Positions 40,104-52,394 of a DNA stretch of 64,000 nucleotides are shown piece after piece (the stretch's first letter is position 1; every line of letters begins with the position of its first letter). The notes under the pieces are model-generated. The model was not told where the DNA came from. It ran no database searches and was given only the letters and a program-made list of their open reading frames with translations. Position numbers and translations under genes: made by a program. Source of the DNA: Oceaniglobus trochenteri (GTDB taxonomy: Bacteria > Pseudomonadota > Alphaproteobacteria > Rhodobacterales > Rhodobacteraceae); the NCBI RefSeq assembly GCF_020529025.1, contig NZ_JACNMM010000002.1, positions 620,001-684,000 on the forward strand, read 5' to 3'.

Positions 40104-41108
40104 ATGGCAGATACGCGACACGTCAAGGTTTTGATCATCGGCTCGGGGCCGGCCGGATACACGGCTGCCGTCTATGCCGCCCGCGCCATGACCTCACCGG
40201 TCCTCATCCAGGGGCTGCAACCGGGCGGCCAGCTTACCATCACCACCGACGTTGAAAACTGGCCCGGCGAATCCTCGATCATGGGGCCCGACCTGATGGT
40301 GCGCATGGAGCAGCACGCCAAGGACATGGGCGCCGAGATCGTGGCCGATTACGTTTCGTCCGTCGATCTGTCGAAGCGCCCCTTCACCGCTCAGACCGAC
40401 AGCGGCACCACCTATACCGCCGACGCGCTGATCCTTGCCACGGGGGCCCAGGCGAAATGGCTGGGGCTGCCCTCGGAAGAGAAATTCAAGGGATTCGGCG
40501 TCTCGGCCTGCGCCACCTGCGACGGTTTCTTCTATCGCGGCGCCGAGGTTGTGGTTGTGGGCGGCGGCAATACCGCCGTGGAAGAGGCGCTGTTCCTCAC
40601 CAACTTCGCCAGCAAGGTCACCCTGGTGCACCGCCGTGACGAATTGCGCTGCGAGAAGATCCTGCAACACCGGCTGATGAACAATCCCAAGGTCGAAATC
40701 CTGTGGGATCATCAGATCGACGAGGTTTTCGGTGCCGAGAACCCGCTTGGCGTCGAAGGGGTTCGCGCAAAGCACGTCGAAACGGGCGAGATCACCGAGA
40801 TTCCCTGCAAGGGGTTCTTTGTCGCCATCGGCCATGCGCCGGCGTCGGAACTGGTGAAGGATCAACTTGAAACCCAGTTCGGCGGCTATGTCGTCACCAA
40901 ACCCGACAGCACCGCGACCTCGATTCCCGGGGTTTTCGCGGCGGGTGACCTGACCGACCATATCTATCGCCAGGCCGTCACCAGTGCCGGCATGGGCTGC
41001 ATGGCCGCGCTGGAGGCCGAGCGGTTCCTGGCCGAACATGGCCAGCAGGAGGGCGTCGACACCACCGAACCACTGGGCCACGGCGCGCCGCTGGTCGCAG
41101 GCCACTGA
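40104..41108 (+). CDS. trxB: Thioredoxin reductase
   Basis: 334 residues. FAD motif VLIIGSGPAGYTAAVYAARA, redox pair CATC in SACATCDGFFYRGAEV, NADPH motif VVVVGGGNTAVEEALFL (GGGNTA), and the second FAD site GVFAAGDLTDHIYRQAVTSA. It reduces thioredoxin with NADPH. About 15 residues longer than E. coli TrxB at the C-terminus. Confidence 0.96.
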   Translation: MADTRHVKVLIIGSGPAGYTAAVYAARAMTSPVLIQGLQPGGQLTITTDVENWPGESSIMGPDLMVRMEQHAKDMGAEIVADYVSSVDLSKRPFTAQTDSGTTYTADALILATGAQAKWLGLPSEEKFKGFGVSACATCDGFFYRGAEVVVVGGGNTAVEEALFLTNFASKVTLVHRRDELRCEKILQHRLMNNPKVEILWDHQIDEVFGAENPLGVEGVRAKHVETGEITEIPCKGFFVAIGHAPASELVKDQLETQFGGYVVTKPDSTATSIPGVFAAGDLTDHIYRQAVTSAGMGCMAALEAERFLAEHGQQEGVDTTEPLGHGAPLVAGH

Positions 41109-41308
41109 TCAAACCTCGCACGGGGCGCATGGCGGCTTTCCGCCTGCGCCCCGGCTTGCCCCCGGCTTTCCCAAAACGTTGCTTGCGAACGACTTTCGGC
41201 CCAAGCGCCATCTATCGGGGCCATCACTCCATAGAACGCAAAAAGTTTGTTCTTGCCTGAACATACATTTGTTGTATTTGTTCATGCATGAACGAAATGG
41301 GATGACCC

Positions 41309-43390
<2,082 letters not shown>

Positions 43391-43417
43391 TCGGCTGATC
43401 CTCACCGAACGATAAAA

Positions 43418-43446
43418 AGACGCCCCGGTTCATCCCCGGGGCGTCT
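43418..43446 (+). terminator. Intrinsic terminator
   Basis: AGACGCCCCGG / CCGGGGCGTCT stem (11 bp, 7-nt loop) followed by GTTTCTTCTTT, 28 nt after the sat-cysC stop. Confidence 0.88.
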
Positions 43447-43501
43447 GTTTCTTCTTTGTGACAAATACTCTCGCCGAAGGCGTCCCCGCTCAGCCCCGGG
43501 T

Positions 43502-45532
43502 TCAGCCGTCCGACAGCAAGCCCCGCCCCTTCAACAGGGGTTCGACCCCCGGCATCTTGCCCCGGAACGCCGTGTAAAGCTCGGCCGCATCGCGGGTGCC
43601 GCCCGCCGACAGGATTTGCTTTTCCAGCGCCGCGGCCATCTTGGCATCGAAGGGGCCGCCGGCCTCCTTGAAGGCTTCGAAGGCGTCGGCATCCATCACT
43701 TCCGACCACATGTAGCTGTAGTAACCCGACGAATAGCCGTCTCCTGCGAAGACATGGGCGAAATGCGGCGTGGCGTGGCGCATGCGGATGGCGCGGGGCA
43801 TCTGGATGCTGTCCAGCACCTCTTCTTGAAGGGCCATCGGGTCTTCCGGCGCATCCTCGGTATCGTGGAACGCGAGGTCGACAAGCGCCGACGCCAGGTA
43901 TTCCACCGTCGAGAACCCCATGTCATAGGTTGAAGCCGCAAGCAGCCGGTCCAGCAGCTCTTTCGGCATCGGTTCGCCGGTTTCGGCATGGGTGGCGAAT
44001 TCACCCAGAACCTCGGGCACCTCCAGCCAGTGTTCGTAAAGCTGGCTGGGCAGCTCCACGAAATCCCGCGCGACCGAGGTGCCCGAGACCGATTCATAGG
44101 TCACATCCGACAGCATCTGGTGCAGGGCATGGCCGAATTCGTGAAACAGCGTGCGCGCGTCGTCATAGGACAGCAGCGCCGGTTCGCCCGCGTCCGGCTT
44201 GGCGAAGTTGCACACGTTGATGACATGGGGCCGGATGTCGCCCGCCAGTTTCTGCTGGCTGCGCATCGCCGAACACCAGGCGCCCGACCGCTTCGATCCG
44301 CGCGCGAAGTAATCGCCGATGAAGACGGCCAGATGCTTGCCCTCGCGCGTCACGTCCCAGGCCCGCACGTCGGGGTGGTACATGGGTTCTTCGATGCGCT
44401 TGAATTCCAGCCCGAACAGGCGGTTGGCGCAGGAAAACGCCGCCTCGATCATCCGGTCCAGTTGCAGATAGGGTTTCAGCTCGGACTCGTCCAGGTCGTG
44501 TTCCGCGGCGCGGCGCTTTTCCGAGTAATAGCGCCAGTCCCAGGGCTCCAGGTCGCCGTTTGCGCCATCGCCGTGCATCATCGCGGTCAAACGCGTGGCA
44601 TCGGCCTCGGCGGCGGCGCGGGCCGGGTCCCAGACCCGCATCAGCAGGTCGCGCACCGCCTCGGGTGTGCCGGCCATCTCGGTTTCCAGCTTGTACTCGG
44701 CAAAGCTGTCATAGCCCAGAAGGCCCGCCCTCTCGGCCCGCAGGGCCAGGATTTCGGCGGCGATGTCGCGGTTGTCGGTTTCGCCGCCATTGGCGCCACG
44801 CGCGGTCCAGGCCTCGTAGGCCTCCTGGCGCAGGTCGCGCCGGGGCGAGAATTGCAGGAAGGGCACGATCAGCGACCGCGACAGCGTGATCACCGGACGG
44901 TCTACGCCCTTCTCACGCCCCGCCGCACGGGCACTGGCCACCAGGAATTTCGGCAACCCTTCAAGATCGCCCTCGTCCAGTTCCATGAACCACGATCGTT
45001 CATCGGCCAGAAGGTTCTGGGTAAACTCGGTGCCCAGCACGGCAAGGCGCTGTTTCACCACCCCCAGCCGGTCGCGCGCCAACCCTTCCAACTGCGCGCC
45101 CTGGCGCACGAAACCGCGCCGCGTCAGCATCAGGACACGCTGCTGTTCCTCGGTCAGGTCCAGCTTTTCCCGTTGCAGCCAAAGCGATTCGATCCGCGCG
45201 AAGAGTTCGACATTCATGCTGATTTCCGAACTGTAGGCCGCCAGCATGGGCGAGAATTCGCGCTGCAATGCCTCGCGTGCGGGGTTCGAATCGCTTCCCG
45301 CCAGGGTGTAGAAAACCCCCAGAACCTGCCCCAGCTTGCGGTCCGCCAGTTCCAGCGCCTCGATCGTGTTCTCGAAGGTCGGCTCGTCGGGGTTGGCCGT
45401 GATCTTCGCGATATTCTCGCGCGCCTCGTCCAGCGCCGCCGCACAGGCGGGGCCGAAGTCTTCGTCCTTGATGTCGGCAAACGGCGGCAGGCCGAAAGGT
45501 GTCTGCCAGTCGTCAAGTAGGGGGTTCGTCAT
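43502..45532 (-). CDS. M3 family metallopeptidase (oligopeptidase/Dcp-like)
   Basis: 676 residues from ATG 45532. Zinc site HEFGHALHQML (HExxH) plus the downstream Glu in ESVSGTSVARDFVELPSQLY. Further marks are LFGLEFKRIEEPMYHPDVRA, GYYSYMWSEVMDADAFEAF and the C-terminal FRGKMPGVEPLLKGRGL. Peptidyl-dipeptidase Dcp and oligopeptidase A share this fold; length and PGV-P-LL-GRGL suit the PrlC/Dcp group. It degrades peptides in the cytoplasm. Confidence 0.92.
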   Translation of the reverse strand: MTNPLLDDWQTPFGLPPFADIKDEDFGPACAAALDEARENIAKITANPDEPTFENTIEALELADRKLGQVLGVFYTLAGSDSNPAREALQREFSPMLAAYSSEISMNVELFARIESLWLQREKLDLTEEQQRVLMLTRRGFVRQGAQLEGLARDRLGVVKQRLAVLGTEFTQNLLADERSWFMELDEGDLEGLPKFLVASARAAGREKGVDRPVITLSRSLIVPFLQFSPRRDLRQEAYEAWTARGANGGETDNRDIAAEILALRAERAGLLGYDSFAEYKLETEMAGTPEAVRDLLMRVWDPARAAAEADATRLTAMMHGDGANGDLEPWDWRYYSEKRRAAEHDLDESELKPYLQLDRMIEAAFSCANRLFGLEFKRIEEPMYHPDVRAWDVTREGKHLAVFIGDYFARGSKRSGAWCSAMRSQQKLAGDIRPHVINVCNFAKPDAGEPALLSYDDARTLFHEFGHALHQMLSDVTYESVSGTSVARDFVELPSQLYEHWLEVPEVLGEFATHAETGEPMPKELLDRLLAASTYDMGFSTVEYLASALVDLAFHDTEDAPEDPMALQEEVLDSIQMPRAIRMRHATPHFAHVFAGDGYSSGYYSYMWSEVMDADAFEAFKEAGGPFDAKMAAALEKQILSAGGTRDAAELYTAFRGKMPGVEPLLKGRGLLSDG

Positions 45533-45599
45533 CATGCCGCTCCGGTTTGGGTTTCCCGTATACCTAGGGCCCTGCGCCGTCCTGTGCCACCCCCCCTTG

Positions 45600-46388
45600 C
45601 TAGCGCGGCGCCTGTCGCAACCGCGCCTCAAGCCGGCGCAGCAGCAGCGACAGCGTGACCGTCATGATGAGATAAAGCAGCGCCACGACGTTGTAGGTTT
45701 CGAAATAGCGAAAGTTGCCCGCCGCCGTCACCTTGCCCAACTGGGTGATGTCCAGCACGCCCAGAACCGAAACCAGGCTGGAATCCTTGATCATGGCGAT
45801 GAAATCATTACCCAGCGGCGGCAGGATGGTGCGGATCGCCTGGGGAAAGACGATGTGGCGAAACCGCTGCCAGCGGTTCAGCCCCAGGGCATTCGCCGCC
45901 TCGATCTGGCCAATCTCGACCGAAAGAAGCCCGGCCCGGAAGACCTCGGCGATGAAGGCGGAATAGCCGATGACCAGCGCCAGGATCGCCCGCCAGATCA
46001 GCGGGAAATCCCTTGTGCGCATCGGTTCGAACCCGGCCCAGCCGGTGGCCCAGTTCCAGGCCGCCACCAACGCGGGCGCCAGGACGAAGGCGACGTAAAG
46101 CAGCAGCACCAGAATGGGGATGCCGCGCACGATCTCGACGTAGAAGCGGGCGATCTGGCGGATCACGATGCTGCGCGACAGCCCCGCCAGCGCCACCAGC
46201 AACCCCAGCGCCGAGGCCATGGCAAAGCCCACGGTGGTGACGAAAAGCGTGATCCACACCCCGCGCAGAAGGGTGTCGAGGATCTGCGAATACAGATCGT
46301 CGGCAACGACCTGCCACATCAGCCAGGCCGCAATGGTGGCCGCGATCAGCAGCCACCAGGGAAAATCGCGCGAAGGAGGAGGTGTCAC
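45600..46388 (-). CDS. Amino-acid ABC transporter permease
   Basis: 262 residues from GTG 46388, with about 6 membrane helices. The HisM/GlnP-type signature is seen in EVFRAGLLSVEIGQIEAANA and LGLNRWQRFRHIVFPQAIRT. It follows its binding protein by 10 nt and would form the channel for a polar amino acid. No ATPase gene lies next to it in this window; the ATP-binding subunit must be elsewhere. Confidence 0.9.
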   Translation of the reverse strand: MTPPPSRDFPWWLLIAATIAAWLMWQVVADDLYSQILDTLLRGVWITLFVTTVGFAMASALGLLVALAGLSRSIVIRQIARFYVEIVRGIPILVLLLYVAFVLAPALVAAWNWATGWAGFEPMRTRDFPLIWRAILALVIGYSAFIAEVFRAGLLSVEIGQIEAANALGLNRWQRFRHIVFPQAIRTILPPLGNDFIAMIKDSSLVSVLGVLDITQLGKVTAAGNFRYFETYNVVALLYLIMTVTLSLLLRRLEARLRQAPR

Positions 46389-46398
46389 GAAGGCAGGC

Positions 46399-47190
46399 TC
46401 AGCCGCCGATCTTGAAGTCGAGGAACCACTTCTTGTTCAGCGCCTCAAGCGTGCCATCCTCGCGCATGTCGGCGATCGCGGCATTGATGGGCGCGACAAG
46501 CTCTGATCCCTTCGGGAAGATGAATCCGAAATCCTCGGCGCCCAGGGGTTCGCCCACGATCTTCAGCTTGCCCTCCGAGGCCTGCACATACCCGTTGGCG
46601 GCGGTGCTGTCGGACAGCGCAAGGTCGATGTCGCCGGTGCGCAGGGCCTGGATGGCCGCACCGAAGGTTTCGAACAGGCGCATCCGGGGGTTCTGTTCGT
46701 CACCGTCCAGCACCTCGTAGATGCCGACGTAGAAGGGAGTCGTGCCCGGCTGTGCACCGATCAGAAGGTCGGGGTCGGCGGCGAACTCGGCCGCGTTGGA
46801 AAACCGGTCCTCGTTCCCGGCGACGATCATCATCATCTCGCTGCGCAGGTAGGGGTCGGAAAAATCCACCACTTCGGCGCGGTCGTCGCGGATGGTGATG
46901 CCGGTCATGCCCATGTCGTACTGGCCCTGCGACACGGCGGGAATCATCGCATCCCAGCTGGTGTTCTCGTATTCGACGGTGATGTTGATGCGCTTGGCGA
47001 TCTCGGCCATGGCATCATATTCCCAGCCCCGCGCCTCGCCCGTGGCCGGATCGACGAATTGCAGCGGCGGATAGGCGTTTTCGGTCACGACAACCACCTC
47101 GCGCCCGTCCAGGTCGGGCAGATGGGCGTCGGCATGGGCCAGCGTGGCGGTCAGCGTCGCGGCAACGGCAAGGGAAACGAGGGATCTCAT
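46399..47190 (-). CDS. Amino-acid ABC transporter substrate-binding protein
   Basis: 263 residues with a GGAG ribosome site. [20 protein letters not shown] is a signal peptide. The mature part has the SBP family 3 pattern: [60 protein letters not shown] and [20 protein letters not shown]. It delivers a polar amino acid to the permease encoded next to it. Confidence 0.92.
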   Translation of the reverse strand: MRSLVSLAVAATLTATLAHADAHLPDLDGREVVVVTENAYPPLQFVDPATGEARGWEYDAMAEIAKRINITVEYENTSWDAMIPAVSQGQYDMGMTGITIRDDRAEVVDFSDPYLRSEMMMIVAGNEDRFSNAAEFAADPDLLIGAQPGTTPFYVGIYEVLDGDEQNPRMRLFETFGAAIQALRTGDIDLALSDSTAANGYVQASEGKLKIVGEPLGAEDFGFIFPKGSELVAPINAAIADMREDGTLEALNKKWFLDFKIGG

Positions 47191-47243
47191 GGGGGGCATC
47201 TCCTGTTGGTTCGCGCGCAGACTATGGGCGCGGGCGGGGCGGC

Positions 47244-48299
47244 TCAAGCCCCCTTGCCGCCGCCGCAGTCGGGGCAATCGGCGCGCGGCTTCAGGGCGAT
47301 GGTGCGGCTTTCCCCGAACAGCGCATCCCAGATCACCATCCGCCCGCGCAGCCCCTGCCCGGCGCCGGTGATCTCCTTCACCGCCTCGGCGGCCATCATC
47401 GTGCCGATGATCCCCGGCAGCGGGCCAAGAACGCCGGCCTCGGCACAGCTGGGCGCCAGGTGCGGGGCGGGCGGGGCGGGAAAGATGCAGCGGTAACAGG
47501 GCGCGCCGCCCGCCGGATGAAAGGTCGACACCTGCCCCTCCCACTGCGCCAGCGCCCCCGAGATCATCGGCAGGCTCAGTTCCACCGCGACCCGGTTGGC
47601 CAGATAGCGGGTGTCGAAATTGTCGGTCCCGTCGATGATCAGGTCGTAGTCGGTGAAAAGGTCGTGCGCGATCGCCCCGTCCAGCCGCCGGTGATAGGGG
47701 CGCACCGTCACATGGGGGTTCAGCGCCTTGATCGCCGCCTCGGCGGAAAACACCTTGGGCATGCCGATCCGCGCATCGGCATGGATGATCTGGCGTTGCA
47801 GGTTCGTCTCCTCGACCACGTCATCGTCGATCACCCCGATGGTGCCGACGCCCGCCGCCGCAAGGTACAACATCACCGGCGCGCCCAGCCCCCCGGCGCC
47901 GATCACCAGCACCCGCGCGTTCTTCAACGCCCGCTGGCCCGGTCCGCCGATCTCGCGCAGCATGATGTGGCGGGCGTACCGGTCCAGCTCGCCCGCGCGG
48001 AAGGCCCCTTCGGCGGCGGAATCCGGGGGCGGCCGGTTCTCGGGGCGCACGCGCCGACGCAACCGCCCCAGCCCCCGCGCGTAAAGCCAGACCAGCGCAA
48101 CCAGCCCCCCCAGCACCAGCCATTCACCGGCCGATCCGCCCGTCGCCTCGCGCAGCGGATGGCCCGCAGGCAGCACAAGGTGCAGCGATACGACCGCGAC
48201 GAACAGCAGCCCCACCATGGCCTGCCGCCCGGCAACCGGCACCTTCATCAGGTGGCCAAGGCCCCACAACGCGGCCGCCAGAACAAGAACCAGCGCCAC
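47244..48299 (-). CDS. MoeB/ThiF-type adenylyltransferase with membrane N-terminus
   Basis: 351 residues from GTG 48299, immediately after the dut stop. Three hydrophobic segments occupy the first 85 residues. The E1-like domain has [40 protein letters not shown] (nucleotide loop), [28 protein letters not shown], and the zinc pairs CYRC and CPDC. It should adenylate MoaD for molybdopterin synthesis. The membrane anchor is unusual against MoeB of E. coli. Confidence 0.88.
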   Translation of the reverse strand: MALVLVLAAALWGLGHLMKVPVAGRQAMVGLLFVAVVSLHLVLPAGHPLREATGGSAGEWLVLGGLVALVWLYARGLGRLRRRVRPENRPPPDSAAEGAFRAGELDRYARHIMLREIGGPGQRALKNARVLVIGAGGLGAPVMLYLAAAGVGTIGVIDDDVVEETNLQRQIIHADARIGMPKVFSAEAAIKALNPHVTVRPYHRRLDGAIAHDLFTDYDLIIDGTDNFDTRYLANRVAVELSLPMISGALAQWEGQVSTFHPAGGAPCYRCIFPAPPAPHLAPSCAEAGVLGPLPGIIGTMMAAEAVKEITGAGQGLRGRMVIWDALFGESRTIALKPRADCPDCGGGKGA

Positions 48300-48785
48300 C
48301 TAGGCCCGCCCGGTCGATCCGAAACCGCCCGCACCCCGGGGGGTGGCATCCATCGCGGTGACCGGCATGAACCGCGCCTGAACCACTGGGGCGACGATCA
48401 TCTGCGCGATCCGCTCGCCATGAAGGATGGTATAGGGCTGATCGGAAAGGTTGATCAGCAACACCCCAAGCGGGCCGCGATAGTCGCTGTCGATGGTGCC
48501 GGGGGTGTTGGGCAGGCTGATGCCATGCTTCAGCGCCAGGCCCGACCGGGGCCGGATCTGCACCTCGAACCCGGCGGGAATCGCGATCTTCAGGCCGGTC
48601 GGCACGATCCGCCGCTCCATCGGGCGCAGGAGGAATCCGCCCTCCCGCTCGGCCTCGGGCAGGTTGGCCCGCACGTCCGCCCCTGCCGCGCCCTGCGTCG
48701 CATAGGCCGGCAGGTCCACCGCCGGGTCGGCCCAGTCTTCGCGCATCACCGCCACGACCGGGTTGCTGTCACCGTCATCCGTCAT
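48300..48785 (-). CDS. dut: dUTP diphosphatase
   Basis: 161 residues. The five dUTPase motifs are present: [46 protein letters not shown] and the C-terminal [10 protein letters not shown]. It converts dUTP to dUMP, keeping uracil out of DNA. It lies between coaBC and the moeB-like gene in a compact operon, a common order in alphaproteobacteria. Confidence 0.96.
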   Translation of the reverse strand: MTDDGDSNPVVAVMREDWADPAVDLPAYATQGAAGADVRANLPEAEREGGFLLRPMERRIVPTGLKIAIPAGFEVQIRPRSGLALKHGISLPNTPGTIDSDYRGPLGVLLINLSDQPYTILHGERIAQMIVAPVVQARFMPVTAMDATPRGAGGFGSTGRA

Positions 48786-48792
48786 CTTTGGT

Positions 48793-48816
48793 CCTTCAAA
48801 TATCCCCGCCGGAGGC
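48793..48816. repeat. Rhodobacteraceae-type intergenic repeat
   Basis: CTTCAAATATCCCCGCCGGA and the next few bases recall a short sequence I know as frequent at gene ends in this family. It includes the coaBC stop codon, so the protein's last residues (GGDI) are encoded by it. Confidence 0.5.
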
Positions 48817-50019
48817 TCCCCCGGCTTCGGTCAGCGCCGCCGCCAGACGTTGCGCGATGCGCTCTGCCACGGCCTCCTTGGCCATGCGCGGCCAGGTCTC
48901 GGCGCCCGCCTCGCTGATCAGCGTCACGGCATTCTCGGTGCCGCCCATGATCCCGCTCGCGGGCGAAACGTCATTGGCCACGATCCAGTCGCACTGCTTG
49001 CGCGCGCGTTTTGCCGTGGCATGGGCGATCACATCTTCGGTTTCGGCAGCAAACCCCACCACGAGGCCCGGGCGGCCCTTGGCCATCTGCGCCACCTCGG
49101 CCAGGATGTCGGGGTTTTCCCCGAAGGTCAGTTCAGGCAGCCCGCCCTTGGTCTTCTTGATCTTCTGCTGCGACGCGCCCAGCACATGCCAGTCGGCCAC
49201 GGCGGCGGCAAAGACGGCGGCGTCGGCGGGCAGCGCGGCGATCACCGCCTCGCGCATCTGGCGGGCGGTTTCCACCGCCACCACATCGGCGCCCGGGGGC
49301 GGCGGCACCTGGGCCGGCCCGGTCACGAATGTCACCCTTGCGCCCAGGTTCAGCAGGGCGCGCGCCAGTGCCGTGCCCTGCGCCCCGGACGAGCGGTTGG
49401 CGATATAGCGCACCGGATCAATCGGTTCATGCGTCGGACCGGACGTGACCAGCACATGCCGGCCCTTCAGCGGGCCGTCGCCAAGGGCGCTGTCGATGGC
49501 GGCGACAATCTCCAACGGCTCGGCCATGCGGCCGGGGCCGTATTCGCCGCAGGCCATGTCACCCTCGTTCGGGCCGCAGACCAGGATGCCGTCACCGCGC
49601 AGGGTGGCCAGGTTGCGCTGCGTCGCCGCGTGGTCCCACATCCGCACGTTCATCGAGGGCGCGATCAGTACTCGCTTGTCCGTCGCCATCAGGACGGTCG
49701 AGGCCAGGTCATCAGCATGCCCCCCGGCCATCTTCGCCATCAGGTCGGCGGTTGCCGGGGCCACCACCACCAGGTCGGCGGCGCGGGACAGTTCGATATG
49801 GCCCATCTCGGCCTCGGCGGTCAGATCGAAAAGATCGGTGAACACCTTCACCCCCGCCAGCGCCGACACCGACAGCGGCGTGACGAATTCATGGGCCGCG
49901 CGGGTCATCACCGGCGTGACGCGCGCGCCCCTTTCGCGCAACCGGCGGATCAGGTCCAGCGCCTTGAAGGCGGCGATCCCGCCGCCGACGATCAAGAGGA
50001 TATGTTTGCCCTGCACCAT
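48796..50019 (-). CDS. coaBC: Bifunctional phosphopantothenoylcysteine decarboxylase/synthase
   Basis: 407 residues from ATG 50019. The CoaC half has [40 protein letters not shown] and the substrate-recognition [11 protein letters not shown]. CoaB starts at [20 protein letters not shown] and has [20 protein letters not shown] (KXKK motif). It makes 4'-phosphopantetheine for coenzyme A. Full length. Confidence 0.95.
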   Translation of the reverse strand: MVQGKHILLIVGGGIAAFKALDLIRRLRERGARVTPVMTRAAHEFVTPLSVSALAGVKVFTDLFDLTAEAEMGHIELSRAADLVVVAPATADLMAKMAGGHADDLASTVLMATDKRVLIAPSMNVRMWDHAATQRNLATLRGDGILVCGPNEGDMACGEYGPGRMAEPLEIVAAIDSALGDGPLKGRHVLVTSGPTHEPIDPVRYIANRSSGAQGTALARALLNLGARVTFVTGPAQVPPPPGADVVAVETARQMREAVIAALPADAAVFAAAVADWHVLGASQQKIKKTKGGLPELTFGENPDILAEVAQMAKGRPGLVVGFAAETEDVIAHATAKRARKQCDWIVANDVSPASGIMGGTENAVTLISEAGAETWPRMAKEAVAERIAQRLAAALTEAGGASGGDI

Positions 50020-50088
50020 CTGCCGCCCCGTCTGTTTCGGTCCGACTCTAGGCCCTTGAACCGCAACAGGCAATCGCACCGGCGGCGC

Positions 50089-50883
50089 CTAGCGGAACGC
50101 GGCGCAGGGATCGCCCCGGCCTTCCGGGCCGGGCGCCAGGGTCAGGGCATCATGGGGCTGCGCATGGGTCGGCACGGTTTCAAGCTGGCCGATGGACAGC
50201 ACCTTCAGAGTGGGCATCGCGTGGTCCAGCGCCACGGGCATTCCCCAATCGGTGCGGGCGTGGCCGTTGCCGGTGATCACCGCCACGGGCGTGCCGACGC
50301 TGACCACGGCGGCCACCACGGCACGGGCCAGCGCGGCATCGCGCAGGCGCTGCGCCTCGACCATGCCGGACAGCATGTCGTCGGGCAAGGCGCCGCAATG
50401 GGCCTCGGCCTGAAGGGATTGCCGGGTCTCGGCCTCAAGCCGCGGCAGTGGCATGTTCAGCCCAAAGACCGAGGCGGAATCGCCCATGGCTGCGGCGGCA
50501 CCATCCCGCACCGCGGCGCGCACCGCCGCGCGTTCGACGCCGCCGCCGATGATCGCCGCGTCACCGACCGCCGCGAAAACCGGGGCATAGATGGCAAAGT
50601 CGGGCCAGCCGCTTTCGCCCCACATCAAGGAGGTTTCCAGGGTGTCGGGATCGCTTTGCATGGCCAGATCGGCACGTTCCGGCGTCAGCATCTCGAAGAC
50701 CACGGCCTTCGGTGCCAGCCGGTTCAGCCATTCGGCCTGATTGCGATGATGGGCCGGGTTGTCGTGAACCTCGCCCATGATGACCACATCGTATCCGGCC
50801 AGATCAACGCGATCGGGGGCCAGTGTCACGGGCCAGCCCCCTGCCGCGCAGAGGGCGAGCGCCAGAAGGGCGACTGCCCTCAT
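50089..50883 (-). CDS. ChaN-like exported protein (haem-binding/TIKI superfamily)
   Basis: 264 residues. The N-terminus MRAVALLALALCAAGG is a signal sequence. Family motifs are VVIMGEVHDNPAHHRNQAEW, VVFEMLTPERAD and VITGNGHARTDWGMPV, with the conserved E-H-D pattern of ChaN/EreA-like proteins. ChaN binds haem in some bacteria; the activity here is not certain. The gene overlaps the sigma factor gene by 4 nt. Confidence 0.8.
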   Translation of the reverse strand: MRAVALLALALCAAGGWPVTLAPDRVDLAGYDVVIMGEVHDNPAHHRNQAEWLNRLAPKAVVFEMLTPERADLAMQSDPDTLETSLMWGESGWPDFAIYAPVFAAVGDAAIIGGGVERAAVRAAVRDGAAAAMGDSASVFGLNMPLPRLEAETRQSLQAEAHCGALPDDMLSGMVEAQRLRDAALARAVVAAVVSVGTPVAVITGNGHARTDWGMPVALDHAMPTLKVLSIGQLETVPTHAQPHDALTLAPGPEGRGDPCAAFR

Positions 50884-51758
50884 GCCAGAAGTTGCAGAAC
50901 TTCGCTCGACTGTCCCTCAAGGCTCTTGCGCATCTTGGTGAAGGCCGCCGCCTCAAGCTGGCGCACCCGTTCCTTGCTGAGCCCCAGTTCGTTGCCCAGG
51001 GATTCGAGCGTGCGGCCATCGTCGCGCAGCTTGCGTTCGCGCACGATGAACTGTTCGCGGTCGTTCAACTGCGCCATGGCCGACAGAAGCCATTCGCGCA
51101 GCGTGTCGAGATCCTTGTTGCGGGCGACCTTCTGATCGGCCTGTTCGGCGTCGTCCTCCAGCGCGTCGATCCATTCGCGCCCCTCGTCCTCGGCGCTCTG
51201 GGTGGCGTTCAGGGAAAAATCGCTGCCCGACAGGCGGCCCTCCATCATCTCGACATCGTGCAGGGGAACGCCCACCTCGGTGCTAATCATCTGGCGCACC
51301 TGGTGCATGTCCAGCGTCTCGCCCCGCGCGGCGGCCTCGCGCTCCAGCCGGGCCTGCACGCGGCGCATGTTGAAGAACAGCGATTTCTGGCTGCTGGTCG
51401 ATCCGGTACGCACCATCGACCAGTTGCGCATGACGTAATCCTGGATGCTGGCCTTGATCCACCAGACGGCATAGGTCGAAAAACGCACGCCGCGGTCGGG
51501 GTCGAACTTGTCGGCCGCCTTCATCAGGCCCAGCGACGCCTCCTGGATCAGGTCGTTCATCGGGGCGCCGTAACGGCGAAACTTGCTGGCCATGGAAATC
51601 GCCAGCCGCATGTAGGCGGTGATCAGGCGGTGCAGCGCCTGTTCGTCGCGCTGATCGCGCCAGGCATAGGCAAGGCGCAGTTCGGTCTCGGCATCCAGAA
51701 GTTCGGCCTTCATGGCCCGGCGCGGCAAGGTCTGATCGTTGAACCCGTCAAGTGCCAT
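50880..51758 (-). CDS. RNA polymerase sigma-32-type factor (RpoH family)
   Basis: 292 residues. Region 2 (LIQEASLGLMKAADKFDPDR, GVRFSTYAVWWIKASIQDYV) is followed by the RpoH box QKSLFFNMRR and region 4 (TLESLGNELGLSKERVRQLE). The RpoH box marks it as a heat-shock sigma. Rhodobacters carry two such factors, RpoHI and RpoHII; the fit to RpoHII (oxidative stress) is likely but not proven by sequence alone. Confidence 0.9.
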   Translation of the reverse strand: MALDGFNDQTLPRRAMKAELLDAETELRLAYAWRDQRDEQALHRLITAYMRLAISMASKFRRYGAPMNDLIQEASLGLMKAADKFDPDRGVRFSTYAVWWIKASIQDYVMRNWSMVRTGSTSSQKSLFFNMRRVQARLEREAAARGETLDMHQVRQMISTEVGVPLHDVEMMEGRLSGSDFSLNATQSAEDEGREWIDALEDDAEQADQKVARNKDLDTLREWLLSAMAQLNDREQFIVRERKLRDDGRTLESLGNELGLSKERVRQLEAAAFTKMRKSLEGQSSEVLQLLA

Positions 51759-51860
51759 TGCAACATCCCCCTGTTGCGGCCCGGCGTACCGGGCGTTAGT
51801 GAACTTTTCATAACGTTGTACAGATCAGGAACGCCGCCGGATCAAAGAAAGTTGCCGCGA

Positions 51861-52394
51861 ATGTTGCCAAATCTTTCTCTCGTGCTAGGCGGCGCCAGTT
51901 CCGGCAAGTCGGACCTGGCCGAACGGCTGGTCGCGCTGGTGCCCCTGCGGCGGGTCTATATCGCCACGGCACAGACCTACGACGACGAGATGCGCGCCAA
52001 GATCGCCGCCCACCAAGCGGCCCGGGGGCCGGGCTGGCACACCATCGAGGCGCCGCTGGATCTGGCCGCGCCGCTGGCCGGCCTGGGCGAGGGTGACATC
52101 GTGCTGATCGATTGCGCCACCCTGTGGCTGTCCAACCACCTGATCGCGGGCAGCGACCCCGAGACCATCACCACCGCCCTGCAGAACGCGCTGGCGCAGG
52201 CCCCCTGCCCCGTGGTGGTGGTCAGCAACGAAGTGGGACAGGGCATCGTGCCGGAAAACGCGCTGGCCCGCCGATTTCGCAATGCCCAGGGGCGGCTGAA
52301 CCGGAACCTGGCCGCGCAGGCCGACCTTGTGGTCGCCGTCATGGCCGGCCTGCCCCTTGCGCTGAAAGGCGATTTGCCCGAGGGCCTGGCATGA
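51861..52394 (+). CDS. cobU: Adenosylcobinamide kinase/guanylyltransferase
   Basis: 177 residues. P-loop LVLGGASSGKSDLAERL, IATAQTYDDEMRAKIAAHQA, VLIDCATLWLSNHL and VVVSNEVGQGIVPENALARR are CobU/CobP markers, as is the end motif ADLVVAVMAGLPLALKG. It phosphorylates adenosylcobinamide and adds GMP in cobalamin assembly. The ATG was chosen because the family begins right there. It overlaps the phosphatase gene by 4 nt. Confidence 0.93.
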   Translation: MLPNLSLVLGGASSGKSDLAERLVALVPLRRVYIATAQTYDDEMRAKIAAHQAARGPGWHTIEAPLDLAAPLAGLGEGDIVLIDCATLWLSNHLIAGSDPETITTALQNALAQAPCPVVVVSNEVGQGIVPENALARRFRNAQGRLNRNLAAQADLVVAVMAGLPLALKGDLPEGLA

